A stretch of DNA of 64,000 nt from Semisulcospira habei (GCA_036245525.1 BTPG01000008.1:28611045-28675044); one strand, 5' to 3'. Shown: positions 33,327 to 45,800, counted from the stretch's first letter. Program-made: numbers and translations. The notes: generated by a model from the letters alone, not told the origin.

Positions 33327-33863
33327 AAGATACGTGACTTTCGCTACTGGCATGCCAAACGATGGTAATAATACAGGATGTCAGATGACCTCCTCCAGGA
33401 CAGCAACATGGGCGCAAATGACTCCAGATATCTATGAACGCCCCGTAGCCTTCGGGAGTTAATAAAGATATGTGATTCTTGTAGACTCAGTATTGGGTTT
33501 CAGTGAAAGCCGGAGTGCTAAAAAGACCGCTGAATGTCCGAAAAGTGAATTTACGCTATCTTCTCTCTTCTCTCTGGTCGATTCAGTCATGGAAACAGAC
33601 AATTCTGTAGGAAAGGAATCTCAACAAAAGTGAAGATGTCTCTTCTATACGTCTGCCAACGTAAGAAGTCACGACACCACAAAATACCTCCTTGACAAAG
33701 ACCACAGTGAAGAGGAACAGGACGACAGCCCGACACGCGTAATTTAATGTGCGTTCACACGTCCAATAACCCAGGATTCGCATGGCCGCCCATTTGCGTA
33801 AAGAGGTTGACCAACAAAGGTTAGACTGCCTCGTAAAATGGCCATCAGTCAAGTTTACGGTCA

Positions 33864-33918
33864 AACTGGTTGCTTTCCTTGATTCGCTACATTGATCGAG
33901 GGAAGCAACCAGTGTGGT
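33864..33918. repeat. E-type hairpin
   Basis: ACTGGTTGCTTTCCTTGAT pairs with ATCGAGGGAAGCAACCAGT. Confidence 0.75.
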
Positions 33919-34114
33919 TTATGGTTTTGTCGTCGGCAGCACATGCCGGCGTGTGCTCGTGTGGGACTTCACCATGTTCATTAGCCAACTGATAACTATG
34001 TGCGGGTCTCTGGTTTGGCCGGAAACCTTCAGATGCCGCTTTCGAATCGTATACTACGAAGCTACTCTGATTTTAAAACCCGTCCATTCCAGAGAAATAG
34101 ATGTGATCCAAATG

Positions 34115-34186
34115 CAAGAAACATAGATCCTCATGCGCCCCCCCCCCCCCTCCGTTGCGGGGGTTCATGAGGATTTATGCTTCTTG
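34115..34186. repeat. A-type palindrome core with poly-C loop
   Basis: ACATAGATCCTCATGCGCC and GGGGGTTCATGAGGATTTAT are arms; the loop is a C run. Confidence 0.82.
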
Positions 34187-34317
34187 CTGCCACTACTTTA
34201 TACAAACGTCTGTTTCTCGGACGCCTGGGGTTTTTTGCTGTTTGCTGTTGAATTAGTAAAAAAACTGACCTGAAAATGTGCAACCATTGGCAGTGAGGGG
34301 GTTAATCCATGTGAATT

Positions 34318-34320
<3 letters not shown>

Positions 34321-34378
<58 letters not shown>

Positions 34379-34391
34379 ACACACACGCACA

Positions 34392-34457
<66 letters not shown>
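34321..34457. repeat. (CA)n microsatellite
   Basis: About 137 bp of CA with an interrupted centre (ATACACACACGCACACGCGC). Confidence 0.96.
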
Positions 34458-34461
<4 letters not shown>

Positions 34462-34666
34462 AAACTCTGTATCATGTTCGTTTTTTTTCAGCGCCCCCTA
34501 GCCTTCTGATTCTGTCATGCTCAGGTGCCTGAGCACTCGAGTGATTATCCACACTTCCTTAATCTTATCATTAATCCGATCCGCATATCATGACCAATGT
34601 GGCGAGAAGCTTATCATGTCCGCTGCCTACGCAATGTGAACTGCGTTGTAATGGATGACACAGCAC

Positions 34667-34733
34667 GCTGGTTGTCTCCCTCGATTCGCTACCGCTCAGC
34701 GGTAGAGAATCGCGGGAGACAAACAGTGTGGGA
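34667..34733. repeat. E-type hairpin
   Basis: CTGGTTGTCTCCCTCGATTC, GCTACCGCTCAGCGGTAG and GAATCGCGGGAGACAAACAG form the stem. Confidence 0.82.
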
Positions 34734-35433
34734 TGACATACCAAGGACCGATGACTCATACGATGTGAATTGATTTATGGGGTCTGCGTGTGAAATATTA
34801 ACCGACTGTACCCTAAGGGACAGTTTGGACACAGCTCAAGCCATAAACACTGCTGAATTCATCATATAGTGTACAAAGCAGTATGGTGTAATTGCGGCAA
34901 TCAAAATGTCAACGAAATTTGCATTAAGAGTAAATGTAAATTCTTAGTCATGATAAAACTGCAATTACTCATGGGACGATATAATGGAAGACGAAGATGG
35001 CCAAATAATTAGTGCAATGTCCTAATAAGAATACCCAAGCCACACTGACCATGTTTATCAAATCTATCAAATCTTCCTTGAGAGCAATTTGGAGAAACGA
35101 CGGAGACATGGTTCACTTCTTAAAAAGGTTGTCCTACAAACGGGCATTACAGCTAGGAAAATATAGCTGATCCCATCGGGGCACCACATTTCTATTTGTC
35201 CTAGTGACAGAGCGTGTCAAAAACAGCGTACACAGTGCTCCAGAATGTCGTGAGCACAAGTTTCAGTAGGTCCACCCAACATGGCAGTCTCACTACCATC
35301 AGTTATGGCCGATATGCAAACTATGAAAGACCCATGCGGTTTTGATGCCGTCTGCCGGAAGGTGTGCTGTACTGTTAACCTAATACAGTTAAACATGTGT
35401 AACAAGGCCACGCTGTGGGCCAGTTGGCCGTGT
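34734..35433. other. Unrecognised sequence
   Basis: No supported gene or repeat. Confidence 0.5.
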
Positions 35434-35610
35434 TTAACCCATCACATCCTGGTTGATTTTTTTCAGATTAGTGAGTTGTCCTATGAAGGCTACTTTACCG
35501 TTCAGACGATATACTGTCCATGATATTTTAAGGGTGGTGCCAGGACCGCTTGGCACCTATCGACGCCAAGCTGTTCTGGCACCAACCTTGAACTATCAAG
35601 GTCAAAATGG
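35434..35610. mobile_element. C'-type TTAA element, right end lost
   Basis: TTAACCCATCACATCCTGG opens it and a C-type hairpin (TTGGCACCTATCGACGCCAA) follows. The right end merges into an N-type inverted repeat. Confidence 0.75.
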
Positions 35611-35611
35611 A

Positions 35612-35745
35612 CTTTGTTCGGAAATCAGAAGTAGGTAAAACGTTTACGTGTTTCGATAAAAACAGTGGATAAAAAGCCCGGACAAACATGGTATTTCGTC
35701 GAAACACGTGCAATTTTGACCGCACTTCTGATTTCCGAGAAATCC
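35612..35745. repeat. N-type inverted repeat
   Basis: CGGAAATCAGAAGT and ACTTCTGATTTCCG, CGTGTTTCGA and TCGAAACACG are paired. The centre has GCCCGGACAAACATG as in 39029-39380. Confidence 0.75.
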
Positions 35746-35877
35746 TCTATTTATCTCATGTTAAAGTGTATCAGTCAACCACGCGTGCATGTAGCCAGCA
35801 CCTGGACTGTTTACAGTACTGGTGGCTGGCTGGGTGCACAACTGAGAGAGTTAACATCACGGACATCGTGCCTGATC

Positions 35878-35960
35878 CATCATCTCTATAAGACCTGTAG
35901 TAGAAAATAACACATGTGTGCTCAAAATGTCCTACTACCCGTGTTATAGAGGTGATCGGT
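35878..35960. repeat. K-type hairpin
   Basis: CATCTCTATAAGACCTGTAG and CTACTACCCGTGTTATAGAG are the arms. Confidence 0.65.
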
Positions 35961-36266
35961 AGTCTTTGTGTAACGACCATCCCACAATATAAGGTATTTA
36001 TTTCTTCAAGTCAGTCACAGTAAAAACACTCAGTATACACGATGAAAGCACATCTCTCTCTCCCAGCCTGTGCCTTTGGACAGGTTCGACTGTATCACGC
36101 AGGTGGACCACCTAATGCAGGAAGTGAATGGGGTAGAGAGGGGTGAACGGAAGATACGGGGGTCGGGCCGGAAAGTCTTAAACTGCTACCTGGTTCTCTA
36201 GAATAAGAAGGAACCGTCTGACGACCTATATAATACGGGGGTGAAAGAAACCCCGAGATATACAAG

Positions 36267-36330
36267 CAAGAGGCATAGATTCTCATGAGCCCCCGCGAAT
36301 GCGGGGGCTCATGAGAATCTATGCCTCTTG
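36267..36330. repeat. Perfect A-type palindrome core
   Basis: CATAGATTCTCATGAG pairs exactly with CTCATGAGAATCTATG, and the outer CAAGAGG pairs with CCTCTTG. No TTAA ends are visible nearby. Confidence 0.92.
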
Positions 36331-36698
36331 CAGATGGGACTGACTGACTAGGAGACTGGCAGAAACAAGCCGAGAGGAACACAGACGCGCCTGAAAAGCC
36401 ATTGTAGGCCATTAACGTGTACCAGGTGCGCTGACCTGCTTTTTCGACAGTGCAACCACCGTGGCCGTTGCCTAGTTCTGAATGGTTTACAGCATCAGCC
36501 AGTGCTGCCAAAGAGTATAGAGGCTTTACTCTCTGGTGCTATCTTTTGGTGTGAAGCTGCGCGAGGCAACTCAGCGCAAAAAAAAGAGAGTGTAAGACAA
36601 ATGCCTGCTATGCGGGCGACGTAATCTTGCAGACAGACAGGCAGATACATTCGCGATCTTCCGCGCAGATTGATACTGACGCATAGGCAGCCACACAC

Positions 36699-36756
36699 AG
36701 GTTGTCTCACTCGATTCGCTACCGCAAATATCGGTAGCGAATCGAGAGAGACAGCC
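36699..36756. repeat. E-type hairpin
   Basis: GGTTGTCTCACTCGATTCGC pairs with GCGAATCGAGAGAGACAGCC. Confidence 0.8.
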
Positions 36757-37034
36757 ATTGTAAAAACAAACAAACAACAACAACAAAAAGTTAAACGTTT
36801 AGGGCTTAACATCTTTTGTCCACCACGCAGGTGATTTCAAAGACGGGGCACCGAAATAGAGTCTGAACTAATTTTGACCCCAGCTGGATTCGAACCTGAG
36901 ACTTTTCGGGCGACAGGCTCGAAGGCAGGCAGACAGACAAAAGAAAGGAAGAACCTTGCATACATTATCTACATATTATAATATATTATAGAAAAAAATG
37001 CACTCATACTACAAAACTAAAGTTTCACAAAACA

Positions 37035-37081
37035 CGCCCAGTGATAGCCTTAGAAGGCTACTCGGCGTTAAATCCAATAAC
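37035..37081 (+). repeat. Ultra-short LINE 3' stub, family S, diverged
   Basis: Contains CTACTCGGCGTTAAATCCAA followed by TAACTAATT. It is shorter and more diverged than the other three stubs. Confidence 0.5.
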
Positions 37082-37445
37082 TAATTCTTTGAAACACTCT
37101 CAGACAGGCAAACAAACACTCATCCTGGACGGCTAGACAGCCATACCGCACGGAGACAGACTATCGAAAAGTGGACTGTGTTGGTCTGTTGTTGGTTTTT
37201 TTACGTGATGACTTAGGTCCAAAATCACACAGAAGAACACAGATTATATTTGGTAAACTGACCTGAACAGAAATGCCGCATCTATGACAAAAAAATAGAG
37301 GTAAAATTAATATTATGAAACGAAGGGAAAGAACTGTGCCTCTCTTTGATATAGCCGGCAATTTAATTACTAGATCCAACTTCACCTATCTCGATTACAA
37401 TGCTCAACCCGCCAGTGCAGGTATTCGACTTTATTCTTCCATCTG

Positions 37446-37509
37446 CAAGAGGCAAACTTTCTCATGAACTCCTGCGGCCGCAGGGGTTAATGAGAATGTA
37501 TGCCTCTTG
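37446..37509. repeat. A-type palindrome core
   Basis: CAAGAGGCAAACTTTCTCAT and ATGAGAATGTATGCCTCTTG are the arms around CCTGCGGCCGCAGG. Confidence 0.85.
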
Positions 37510-38309
37510 TAAGCCTGATCAGGCCCATTGTTGTCCTCACAAGGCGATGGTCATTGGGGATTACGCGTTACATGTACGACTGAGTGGACCGAAAAACAAA
37601 GGCCAAAAATGTTTGCTACTGCCATATACTCTGCGGTAGAGAAACTCGGGATTTTTTACGATTTAAAAAAAAACAAACATTATTATAAAATCGATCTAGA
37701 TATAAACTTACTACGTTTTGGTTACGATAGTGGAACGTATTAAAGTCATGATAATAGATTATGAAAAGTCAATACGTTTCAATGACATCCTGAAAAATAT
37801 AAAAAAAAAACAGCTCCTCGACCGTAGCATGTGGTTATGGCAAGCATAGCTACGGCAAGCAAACATCATATCTGCTGTTGATTCACAGGCGAAGCAAATT
37901 TACCTGGCCCGGGCAACGAACTGGCATTTTTGCTTGTATTAGCGAGATAAGTAGGTCGCCATCAGCACGTGCACAATGTGGCGTGAAACAGTCACTAGGT
38001 GGGTCTTCCTTTGCACCCTCATTCCGGAATAACGACTCGCCGAGAGACGATACCCCGTCGGCAAAAGGCTATCGGGCCGACGTCGTTCGCCGTTGTCCCG
38101 CGCCGGCTGCCGATGTCGACCCCAGGACCCTTTGCTGACTGTGCACCCGCTACTTATAATCGACTCAGCCCGTTCAACGTTGACAGACACACAGCACACA
38201 ATATGTCACGACCTATTCTCATGAAACGAAGGTAGTTATGTATTGTGATAGGTGCTGATTAGTACAACACTGGTGTGGCAAAGCACAGGAAGGAGTGGGA
38301 GGGCGTGAA

Positions 38310-38313
<4 letters not shown>
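37510..38313. other. Mostly unrecognised sequence with a D-type trace
   Basis: A weak D-type inverted repeat (CTATCGGGCCGACGTCG) lies near 38060-38135. No gene is supported. Confidence 0.45.

Positions 38314-38383
<70 letters not shown>
38314..38383. repeat. (GA)n microsatellite
   Basis: About 70 bp of GA. Confidence 0.96.
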
Positions 38384-38385
<2 letters not shown>

Positions 38386-38561
38386 GCGGCAACTATAACA
38401 ATATTTTTCTTTACTCTATTTTCTGTATAGAAATTTCAGTTCTATCAACAGGAACACATCTGTGAAACACTCACAATATCCCGTGTTAATGTGAATACCA
38501 TCTGCTTTGCACCAATACTACCCTCAGACTTTTTTGGGCGCGGGTCCTTTAACCGCTTCAC

Positions 38562-38762
38562 TGCCGTGATAAACTTATATGAGCACCACTTGACTGCAAG
38601 AAGCAATGATCCTCATGAGACCCCGCAACTGCAGGAGCTTATGAGGATCTATGCCTCTTGCTGACTGACAATACTCTGTATCTATGACCCATGGGCGGCT
38701 GGGGTTCCTTGACAACTAAATATAACAAAATTCCAGAAACACGATATGCGACCACAAGCAAA
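38562..38762. mobile_element. A-type element (left end and core)
   Basis: TTTAACCGCTTCACTGCCG is at 38549-38567 and the core at 38597-38660. The interior right half (AATTCCAGAAACACGATATG) matches other A elements. Confidence 0.75.
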
Positions 38763-39028
38763 AAAGGAGTAATGGTGATCTAGATGCACTTTGCGTATAC
38801 ATACTCGTATAGAAGGAACTGGATGAGTGAAAGGTTTGTCTGAAGTTAGAATTAGTTTGGAACCTATTTGTTAAAAGTCCAACACAATGACCTGATTTAG
38901 AACTACTGCAGAGTCTGTTTCCACGTTGATGCTATGGGAGCTGATTGAAGGACTCGCTAGCAAAACACGATTTCTGTAAATGTGACTTCGGTCAAAACTG
39001 CCCGTCTTTTGAGGCACACAAAGTCGAC

Positions 39029-39475
39029 TAAAAGCCCGGAGAAACATGCGATATGGCATGTTTGTCCGGGCTTTTAATCCACTACGTCAAACGACACACA
39101 CTTTTTACTACAATTCTGATGACGGAGATCGTCCATTTATTCACTTCAAAGTTTTATATCCTCTGGAAAACAATGGACTAATAGCCCACACAAACATGCG
39201 ATATCGCATGTTTGTCCGGGGTTTTAATCCACTCAGACGCGCAGTTTTTACCTCATTCCGACGGACGGAAGTCGTTCATTCACTCACCTTTGATATCAAC
39301 TCAAGTTTGATATCCACTGGAAGACAATGGATTAAAGCCCGGAGAAACGTGCGATATCGCATGTCTGTCCGGGTTTTAATTCGTTGTTTGCGTCAAAAGA
39401 AGTGCCCAGTTCTGATGACGGACATCTTCCGATCACTCACCTCAAAGTTTGATATCCTCTGGAAGTTGGGTCCGG
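39029..39475. repeat. Tandem repeat (period about 150 bp) that includes the 3' edge of the TSPN exon
   Basis: Three units each hold the palindrome ATGCGATATCGCATG with GTCCGGG and TTTTAATCCACT, then a copy of CAAAGTTTGATATCCTCTGGAA. The last is the final 22 or so bases of the minus-strand exon. One unit (39261-39325) keeps a donor-like CACTCACCTTTG. Confidence 0.82.
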
Positions 39476-40000
39476 CCTGACCGATGTAAAGCGAGGATCC
39501 GGGCTCAAAGTCCAGGTTATCGACGGTCCTGAGGAAGTACTCCTCCTCGTACTCCTGACAGTTGTAGTACAACACCACGCGGTCCCGCAGCACCTTGAAG
39601 GCCAGCTTATTCCACTTGCGCACCAGCGACGGCACGGTAAAGTTGGCCACAACGCTTGAGGACTCGGCGATCCTAGCGTTGGGTGTAAAGTACAGTGACA
39701 CTCTCTGCTGCGTGTTGTCAAAGTTCTGAATCTGTATACCGAACTGCACGATAGTCTGGTAAGGGTTCACCACGGCGAACACGAACCCGCCCTCTTTCCG
39801 GTAGGGCTGAACTGTCAATGTGATGGCAAACTCTTTGTAGAGCGGCTGCCTAAAAAACAGCTGGGCCGGCTCCCGAATAAAGGCCTGCGAGGTGACGAGG
39901 AAGGTCGGGTAGCCATCCAGACCAGCCGTATAGGTCACGCCCACCCGGGTATCCTCCGGGATGCCGATGGCACTCAGCAGGTCAATCTCTTGTAAGGCAT
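39441..40000 (-). CDS. Thrombospondin-N/laminin-G-like domain exon of a XV/XVIII-type collagen
   Basis: On the minus strand, CTTTGCTGTTGCAG| opens a 560-bp exon and TTTGAG|gtgagt closes it; both are strong splice signals. It encodes about 187 residues beginning with a split Asp codon, then ALQEIDLLSAIGIP. This opening matches the start of the N-terminal TSPN (laminin-G-fold) domain of collagens XV and XVIII. Beta-strand-rich segments (LYKEFAITLTVQPY, GGFVFAVVNPYQ, VQFGIQIQNF, WNKLAFKVLRDRVVLYYNC, SLYIGQAG) follow in the order expected for that fold. The domain sits outside the cell before the first triple helix. Neighbouring helix exons are absent on this strand; the collagen exons of this window are on the plus strand 16 kb away, across a gap. 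Other TSPN-bearing collagens (IX, XII, XVI) are possible alternatives. Confidence 0.85.
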
Positions 40001-40096
40001 CTGCAACAGCAAAGAGAGCATGGTTAGCAATGGACCGCCGCACTGACCAAACTGGCGCGTGTACTAATGAGTGCCTTTGGACTTGCAGGCTTTCCG

Positions 40097-40309
40097 TTAA
40101 CCCATTACATCCTGAGGCTGATTTTGTACAAACTTCTTATTGTGCTATGAAGGCTACATTATAGATTGGGAGATAGATCAACTGTTTTAGTTCATGGGTG
40201 GTGCCAGAATAGCTTGGCGCCTGAGGCGCCGCACTATTCTGGCAAAACCCTTGAACTATCAGTCAAATTTATTTTAAGCAATGTGTGTATCAGGATGAAA
40301 AGGGTCGTC
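40097..40309. mobile_element. C'-type TTAA element in the intron beside the TSPN exon
   Basis: TTAACCCATTACATCCTGAG opens it, a C-type hairpin (AGCTTGGCGCCTGAGGCGCC) follows, and TATCAGGATGAAAAGGGT ends it. Confidence 0.85.
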
Positions 40310-40538
40310 ATAAAATTCTTCGTATTTGACGGACAATATTTTACAGGGACGGAAAAAATGGACGGCTGTCTGTCACTGGGACGGACAGATGGGGAAGGGG
40401 GGTGGGGGGTGGGGGGACCCCACTTAATCCTGTCATGTTTCAAGTAATCGACGGACTGCAGAGCGCATGGGACGGACTTTTTTTTATCATGCTGTTCGTC
40501 CCGATGACGGACAATTTTAAATCCTTGCGGAAAGCCTG

Positions 40539-40727
40539 TTAACCCCTTCACTGCCAATGGACGTGGACTGTGTTCTCGAAACCACTGTAAGGTCAACTTG
40601 AAAGACCGCAGCCGCCAAAGGAACATAGATACAATCTAGTTTCAGCAAGAGGCTCAGACCCTAATGAGCCCCCGCAGATCTATGACTTGTGCAGTTAGGT
40701 CGTCTTCACTTTCTGTCAGCGGTGAAG
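40539..40727. mobile_element. A-type TTAA element with deleted core, ending in a microsatellite
   Basis: TTAACCCCTTCACTGCCAAT opens it. The core (40646-40689) has lost its central right arm. The right end (TCAGCGGTGAAG) grades into (GAA)n. Confidence 0.82.
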
Positions 40728-40758
40728 AAGAAGAAGAAGAAGAAGAAGAAGAAGAAGA

Positions 40759-40854
<96 letters not shown>
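40724..40854. repeat. (GAA)n and (GA)n microsatellite
   Basis: GAA repeats to 40760, then about 94 bp of GA, ending at the 3' tail of the CR1/Jockey-like LINE. Confidence 0.95.
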
Positions 40855-40856
<2 letters not shown>

Positions 40857-41102
40857 CAATGAATCTTTATTTTTCAACGGTGAAGATATTAATACAGTCA
40901 GTGACTATGTCATTTTTCGTACCTGCCGTTGCTACAAATACGACTAAGTACAAAATATACATAAAACGGGGACATTAAAGCACAGTAATATAAAATATAT
41001 AGTCCACTAAACACAAACACACGCGCTCGCGCGTCCACACACACACACACGCGCGCGCGCTCATACACATGGTTGTTAGAATATACACGTACATTCGTGT
41101 GT

Positions 41103-41396
41103 CTACGTATAACTAGATATTGTTATTAGAGTGATATTAGAGTGATAAAGACTTGTCTTGAAACGAGATAATGTCGGAGTGGCTTTAACGTGATGTGGAA
41201 GTGAGTTCCTCAGTGTGGAACCCACAAATGACAAAGTAGATTTAAATATATCTATTTGGTGTTTTGGAATAATATAAAGACCCCTCATATTCCCACAGCA
41301 GGAATCAGATTTTTTTTTTTTTTTAAACAACTCTGTTAAATATTCTGGAGCGCTATGGTTCCACACTTTAAACATCAGTACCCCTTTGTTATCCAC
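41103..41396 (-). pseudogene. C-terminal end of the CR1/Jockey-like LINE protein
   Basis: This minus-strand segment reads KGVLMFKVWNHSAPEYLTEL and ends NSLPHHVKATPTLSRFKTSL, the typical end of CR1/Jockey-type proteins. Its first residues overlap the target-site duplication of the 218-bp RTE-like stub. The upstream part (41625-41833) ends with FKFNKGVL, so the two halves match across the insertion. Confidence 0.8.
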
Positions 41397-41609
41397 TCCA
41401 GTATCACTAGGCAGGCATTGTCATGGAACCCCCAGGGAAAGAGGAAAAGAGGTAGGCCGAGAAACTCCTGGCGTCGAGACCTCCAAGCAGACATCAAGAG
41501 ACTGGGAACCACCTGGAGTAGAATCGAAGGAGAAGCACAGGACAGGAGTTGCTGGAGGTCTCTCGTCGTCGGCCTATACCCGGGTAGGGGTGACAGGCGT
41601 AAGTAAGTA
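41392..41609 (+). mobile_element. RTE-like LINE 3' stub (218 bp) nested in the same host LINE
   Basis: This is the 3' end of the RTE-like family in the opposite orientation to copy 3. It encodes the basic GKRKRGRPRNSWRRD end and finishes in a TAAG repeat. It is flanked by agtacccctttgtta at 41377-41391 and 41610-41624, a 15-bp target-site duplication whose first bases merge with the tail. The CR1/Jockey-like reading frame on the other strand is cut by it and resumes on both sides (FNKGVL). It is a 5'-truncated insertion, the usual outcome of target-primed reverse transcription. Confidence 0.93.
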
Positions 41610-41925
41610 AGTACCCCTTTGTTAAATTTAAAATTATTTTGAAGGGGTAGGAATCCAGCTTTATTGAGTTTTTCCTCGGTCGCCAAGTGCGGGACGGGAA
41701 GAATTAATTTTGCCATTCTCCTATGTAAAGAATTTAGTCTTTTTAAGTGGACATTACTGCAACAATCCCACACCGTCCATGCGTAGTTTATATGACATGA
41801 TGTATGCATTACTGAACAATTTTCTGGTTTCACTATCTGTGTAATACTTTAATTTCGATAACATAAAGACATTTCTAGAGACCGTTTTACAGACATTGTC
41901 AATGGGCATCTGCCATTTCAGCTGA

Positions 41926-42800
41926 TTATCTATCAATTGTGACTCTCAATAGACGATGTTCGGCTACCTGTTCTATGATGTCGTCGCCGAGTGATAGATT
42001 AAGCTTTAATGGTTTAAACTGGTGCTTTTGGCGTGTTGCAATAATCATAGATTTTGCTTTAGTAGGATGCAAAATCATTGAGTTGACTTTACACCATGCT
42101 GATATATCGTTGAGACTTTTTTGAAGGCCGTTTTCAACTACACTTATGTCTTTGTTAGCTGTGTGGATTGAGGTATCATCGGCGAACATATCACACTGTG
42201 TTGCTTCGTAGGTGAGACTTAGAGGTAGGTCATTAATGTACATACAAAATAAAAGAGGACCTAAGAATGACCCCTGCGGAACTCCGAGTTTAACATCTTT
42301 AGTAGAAGAGTAGGCTCAATTAACAATTACTTTCTGTTTCCTATTTTCGAGGTATGACGTAAAAAATGAAACAGCCATGTGATTTCGAAAATAATGCTTA
42401 AGTTTGGAAATCAATAATGTATGGTTCACTAAGTCGAAAGCCTTTTTACAGTCAAGATAAATTACACCTGTCAGCAGCGAATTATTCATATTTGAAAGCC
42501 ATGTGTCTGTTAATCTGCTCAGAGCAGTATGTCATGAGTGCCGAGGGCGAAATCCTGATTGAGACGAATGGAGCAGCTTTCGAGGGGTTTTAGATAACAC
42601 TGACAGCAGAGAAATGGGTCTATAGTTATTAGGGTCAGTACGATCTTTTGATTTTGGCAGTGGAACGACTTTTGCGACTTTAAGGTCTGTAGGGAATACA
42701 TTTTTCTGAATACATAAGTTGTAAATATAAGTAAGGGTCTCTATGGTGTATGGTACAGACAGCTTTAATATTTGTGGGTTGACATCATCATTGCCGGAGG
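41926..42800 (-). pseudogene. Reverse transcriptase remnant of the CR1/Jockey-like LINE
   Basis: The minus strand shows fingers and palm of a non-LTR reverse transcriptase in order: VVPLPKSKDRTDPNNYRPIS, SGFRPRHS, YLDCKKAFDLVNH, GVPQGSFLGPLLFCMYIND, FADDTSIHTANKD and AEHRLLRVTID. At least two in-frame stops (after FRPRHS and in the KQKVIVN*AYSS segment) and shifts between segments inactivate it. It directly abuts the nested RTE-like copy on its N-terminal side. Confidence 0.85.
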
Positions 42801-42811
42801 ACTTCTTATTA

Positions 42812-45800
42812 CTTACTTACTTACGCCTGTCACCCCTACCCGGGTATAGGCCGTCGACGAGAGACCTCCAGCAACTCCTGTCCTGTGCTTCTCCTTCGAT
42901 TCTACTCCAGGTGGTTCCTAGTCTCTTGATGTCTGCTTGGAGGTCTCGACGCCAGGAGTTTCTCGGCCTACCTCTTTTCCTCTTTCCCTGGGGGTTCCAT
43001 GACAATGCCTGCCTAGTGATACTGGAAGCTGGCTTTCTCAGACTGTGACCGATCCATCCCCATCTTCTTCGCCCAATTTCATTCTCTGCTGTTATCTGTT
43101 CTGTTCTCTCCCAGAGTCTGACGTTGCTGATCTTCTCTGGCCAGTGGATTTTCAAATTTCTTCTAAGGCAACTGTTCATGAAGGTCTGTACTCTGTTGAC
43201 TGTGGTTTTTGTCAATCTCCAAGTCTCTGCTCCATATAAGAGAACTGCTTTTACATTGGAGTTGAAAATCCGGACTTTGGTGTGTTGTGACAGCTCTCTG
43301 GAGCTCCACACTTTTTTCAACTGGAGAAAGGCTGCTCTGGCTTTACCGATTCGTGCTCTGACATCTGCATCAGTGCCGCCTTTTTTTTGTCTATGATGCT
43401 CCCGAGATAGGTGAAGGACTCCACCTCCTCCAACGGGGTGCCAGCAAGCAAGACTGGTTCTTCCCTGGTTGCGTTCAGCCTCATTGTCTTTGTTTTCTGT
43501 TTGTGAATGGAGAGGCCCACTTGGGACGAGATGTCAGCAAGCCTCGTGGTCTTGTCCTGCATTTGTTGATGAGTGGGGGACAGCAATGCCAAGTCGTCTG
43601 CAAAATCGAGGTCGTCAAGCTGTGTCCACAGTGTCCACTGTATTCCACTTCGTCTGTGCTCTGTGGTCATCTTCATGACCCAGTCTATGGCCAGTAGGAA
43701 GAGGAACGGAGACAGCAGACACCCCTGCCTGACACCGGTTCTGACCTGGAGCTCCCTGGTGAACTGCCCTTCGTGGATCACGCGACATGTCATGCCATCG
43801 TAGCTGCTCTTGATCAGGCGGACGAGCTTTGTGGGTACACCGTAGTGTCGTAGGAGTTTCCACAGAGTCTCTCGGTCCACACTGTCAAATGCTTTCTCAT
43901 AATCCACAAAGTTGACGTACAGCGGGGAGCTCCACTCCAGAGACTGTTCCACGATGATGCGGAGAGTGGCGATCTGGTCTGTACATGATCGGTTCTTCCT
44001 GAATCCTGCTTGCTGGTCTCTCAGCTGGGGGTCAACGGAGCTCTTCATTCTCTCCAGGATGATCCTGTTGAAGACCTTTCCTGGTACTGACAGCAAGGTG
44101 ATTCCTCTGTAGTTGGAACACTTGCTGAGGTCGCCTTTCTTGGGAAGCTTGATTAGGTACCCCTCCTTCCAGTCAGCCGGCATCACCTCCTCTTCCCAGA
44201 TCTTTCCAAACAGTGGGTACAGCATCTCCACTGTTGTCTCTAGGTCTGCTTTCAGAGACTCCGCTGGGATGCCATCTGGCCCTGCTGCTTTGCCGTTCTT
44301 CAAGAATGCCACTGCTCTTCTGATCTCTTCCCGGCTGGGTCTTTCACAGCTGATGGGTAGGTCGGTCTCTGCCGGCTGGATGTCTGGGGGGTCGGGTGGG
44401 CTAGGTCTGTTCAGTAACTCTTCAAAATACTCGGCCCATCTGTCGAGTTGGTCTGCTCTGTCTGCAACAGGCTTGCCTTCTTTGTCTTTTACTGGTCTTT
44501 CTGTATGGCCATACTTGCCTGACAATCTTCTGGTAATGTCGTAGAGCTGTTTCATGTTGCGGCTGCCTGCTGCCTTTTCTGCCTCTGCTGCCAGGTTGTC
44601 TGTGTAGGCCTTCTTGTCTGCCCTGATACTACTCTTCACCTCGCGGTTGGCTTCCCAGTATTCCCCCTGTGCCCTTACTTTGGCTGCTCTCGTGCGACTG
44701 TTGTTGACAGCTGCTTTCTTCTGCTTCCTCACTTCTATCTTCTTCAAGGTCTGTGCCGACAGCCAGTCCTTGTGATGGTGTTTCCTGAACCCTACAGTGT
44801 CTTTGCAGGTTGAGTTCAGCGCCTCTCTAACTGCCTTCCACTGCTACTCTGTGGTGACCGCCTCCTCTTCATTTACTAGCTGCTGTAGTGCTTGAAACCG
44901 GTTGGACAGAACCAGTTTGAACTCTTCTCTAACTCCAGTTTCTCTCAGGAGGCCTACATTATAACGCTGTCTTCTTTTTGTCTCTGTGCGGCTTTTCTTT
45001 AGCTTGAGCTTCATTCTTAAGGTAAGCAGATGGTGGTCGGAGGCGACATCTGCTCCCCTCCTCACTCGAACATCTTGAATGGATCTTCTAAATTTCTTGC
45101 TAATGCAGATATGGTCTATTTGGTTCTCTGTTGTATGGTCAGGTGAGACCCAAGTTGCTTTGTGTATTCTTCTGTGTGGGAAGATGCTGCCTCCAATGAC
45201 AAGTCTGTTTAGAGCACAAAAGTCTACAAACCTCTCCCCGTCCTCACTCATCTCCGAGCCTAGTCCCTGTCTCCCCATCACCTCTTCGTATCCGGTGTTG
45301 TCCTCCCCTATTTTGGCATTAAAATCGCCCATGACGATGGTGATGTCTCGCTCCGCACATTTGTCCAAGGCACTCTGGAGTCGGTCGTAGAACTCTTGTT
45401 TCTCTTCCTCGTCACTGTCATTAGTGGGCGCATAACACTGGATGACGTTCAGCTTGAGCTTTTTCTTGGTTCTAAAGGCTGCTGTGATAATTCTTGGCCC
45501 AAGAGGTTCCCAGCCCATCAGCGCTCTCTGTGCCACTGGTGACAGCATGAATGCTACACCTTCTGTATGGGGGACATTCTCCTCTTCATGACCTGAATAC
45601 AGAATCATCTCCCCACTTAACAGCCTTTTCTGGCCAGACTGCGTCCATCTGGCTTCACTGATACCTAGCAGGGAAAAGTTGTACTTTTGCATTTCCGCTG
45701 CTATCTGGGCGGCCTTGCCGCTCTGGTACATGGTCTTGACGTTCCATGTGCCCATGGTTGTATCCCTGGATAGAGAGAGGCGGCTCGGTCCTGTGGCTTC

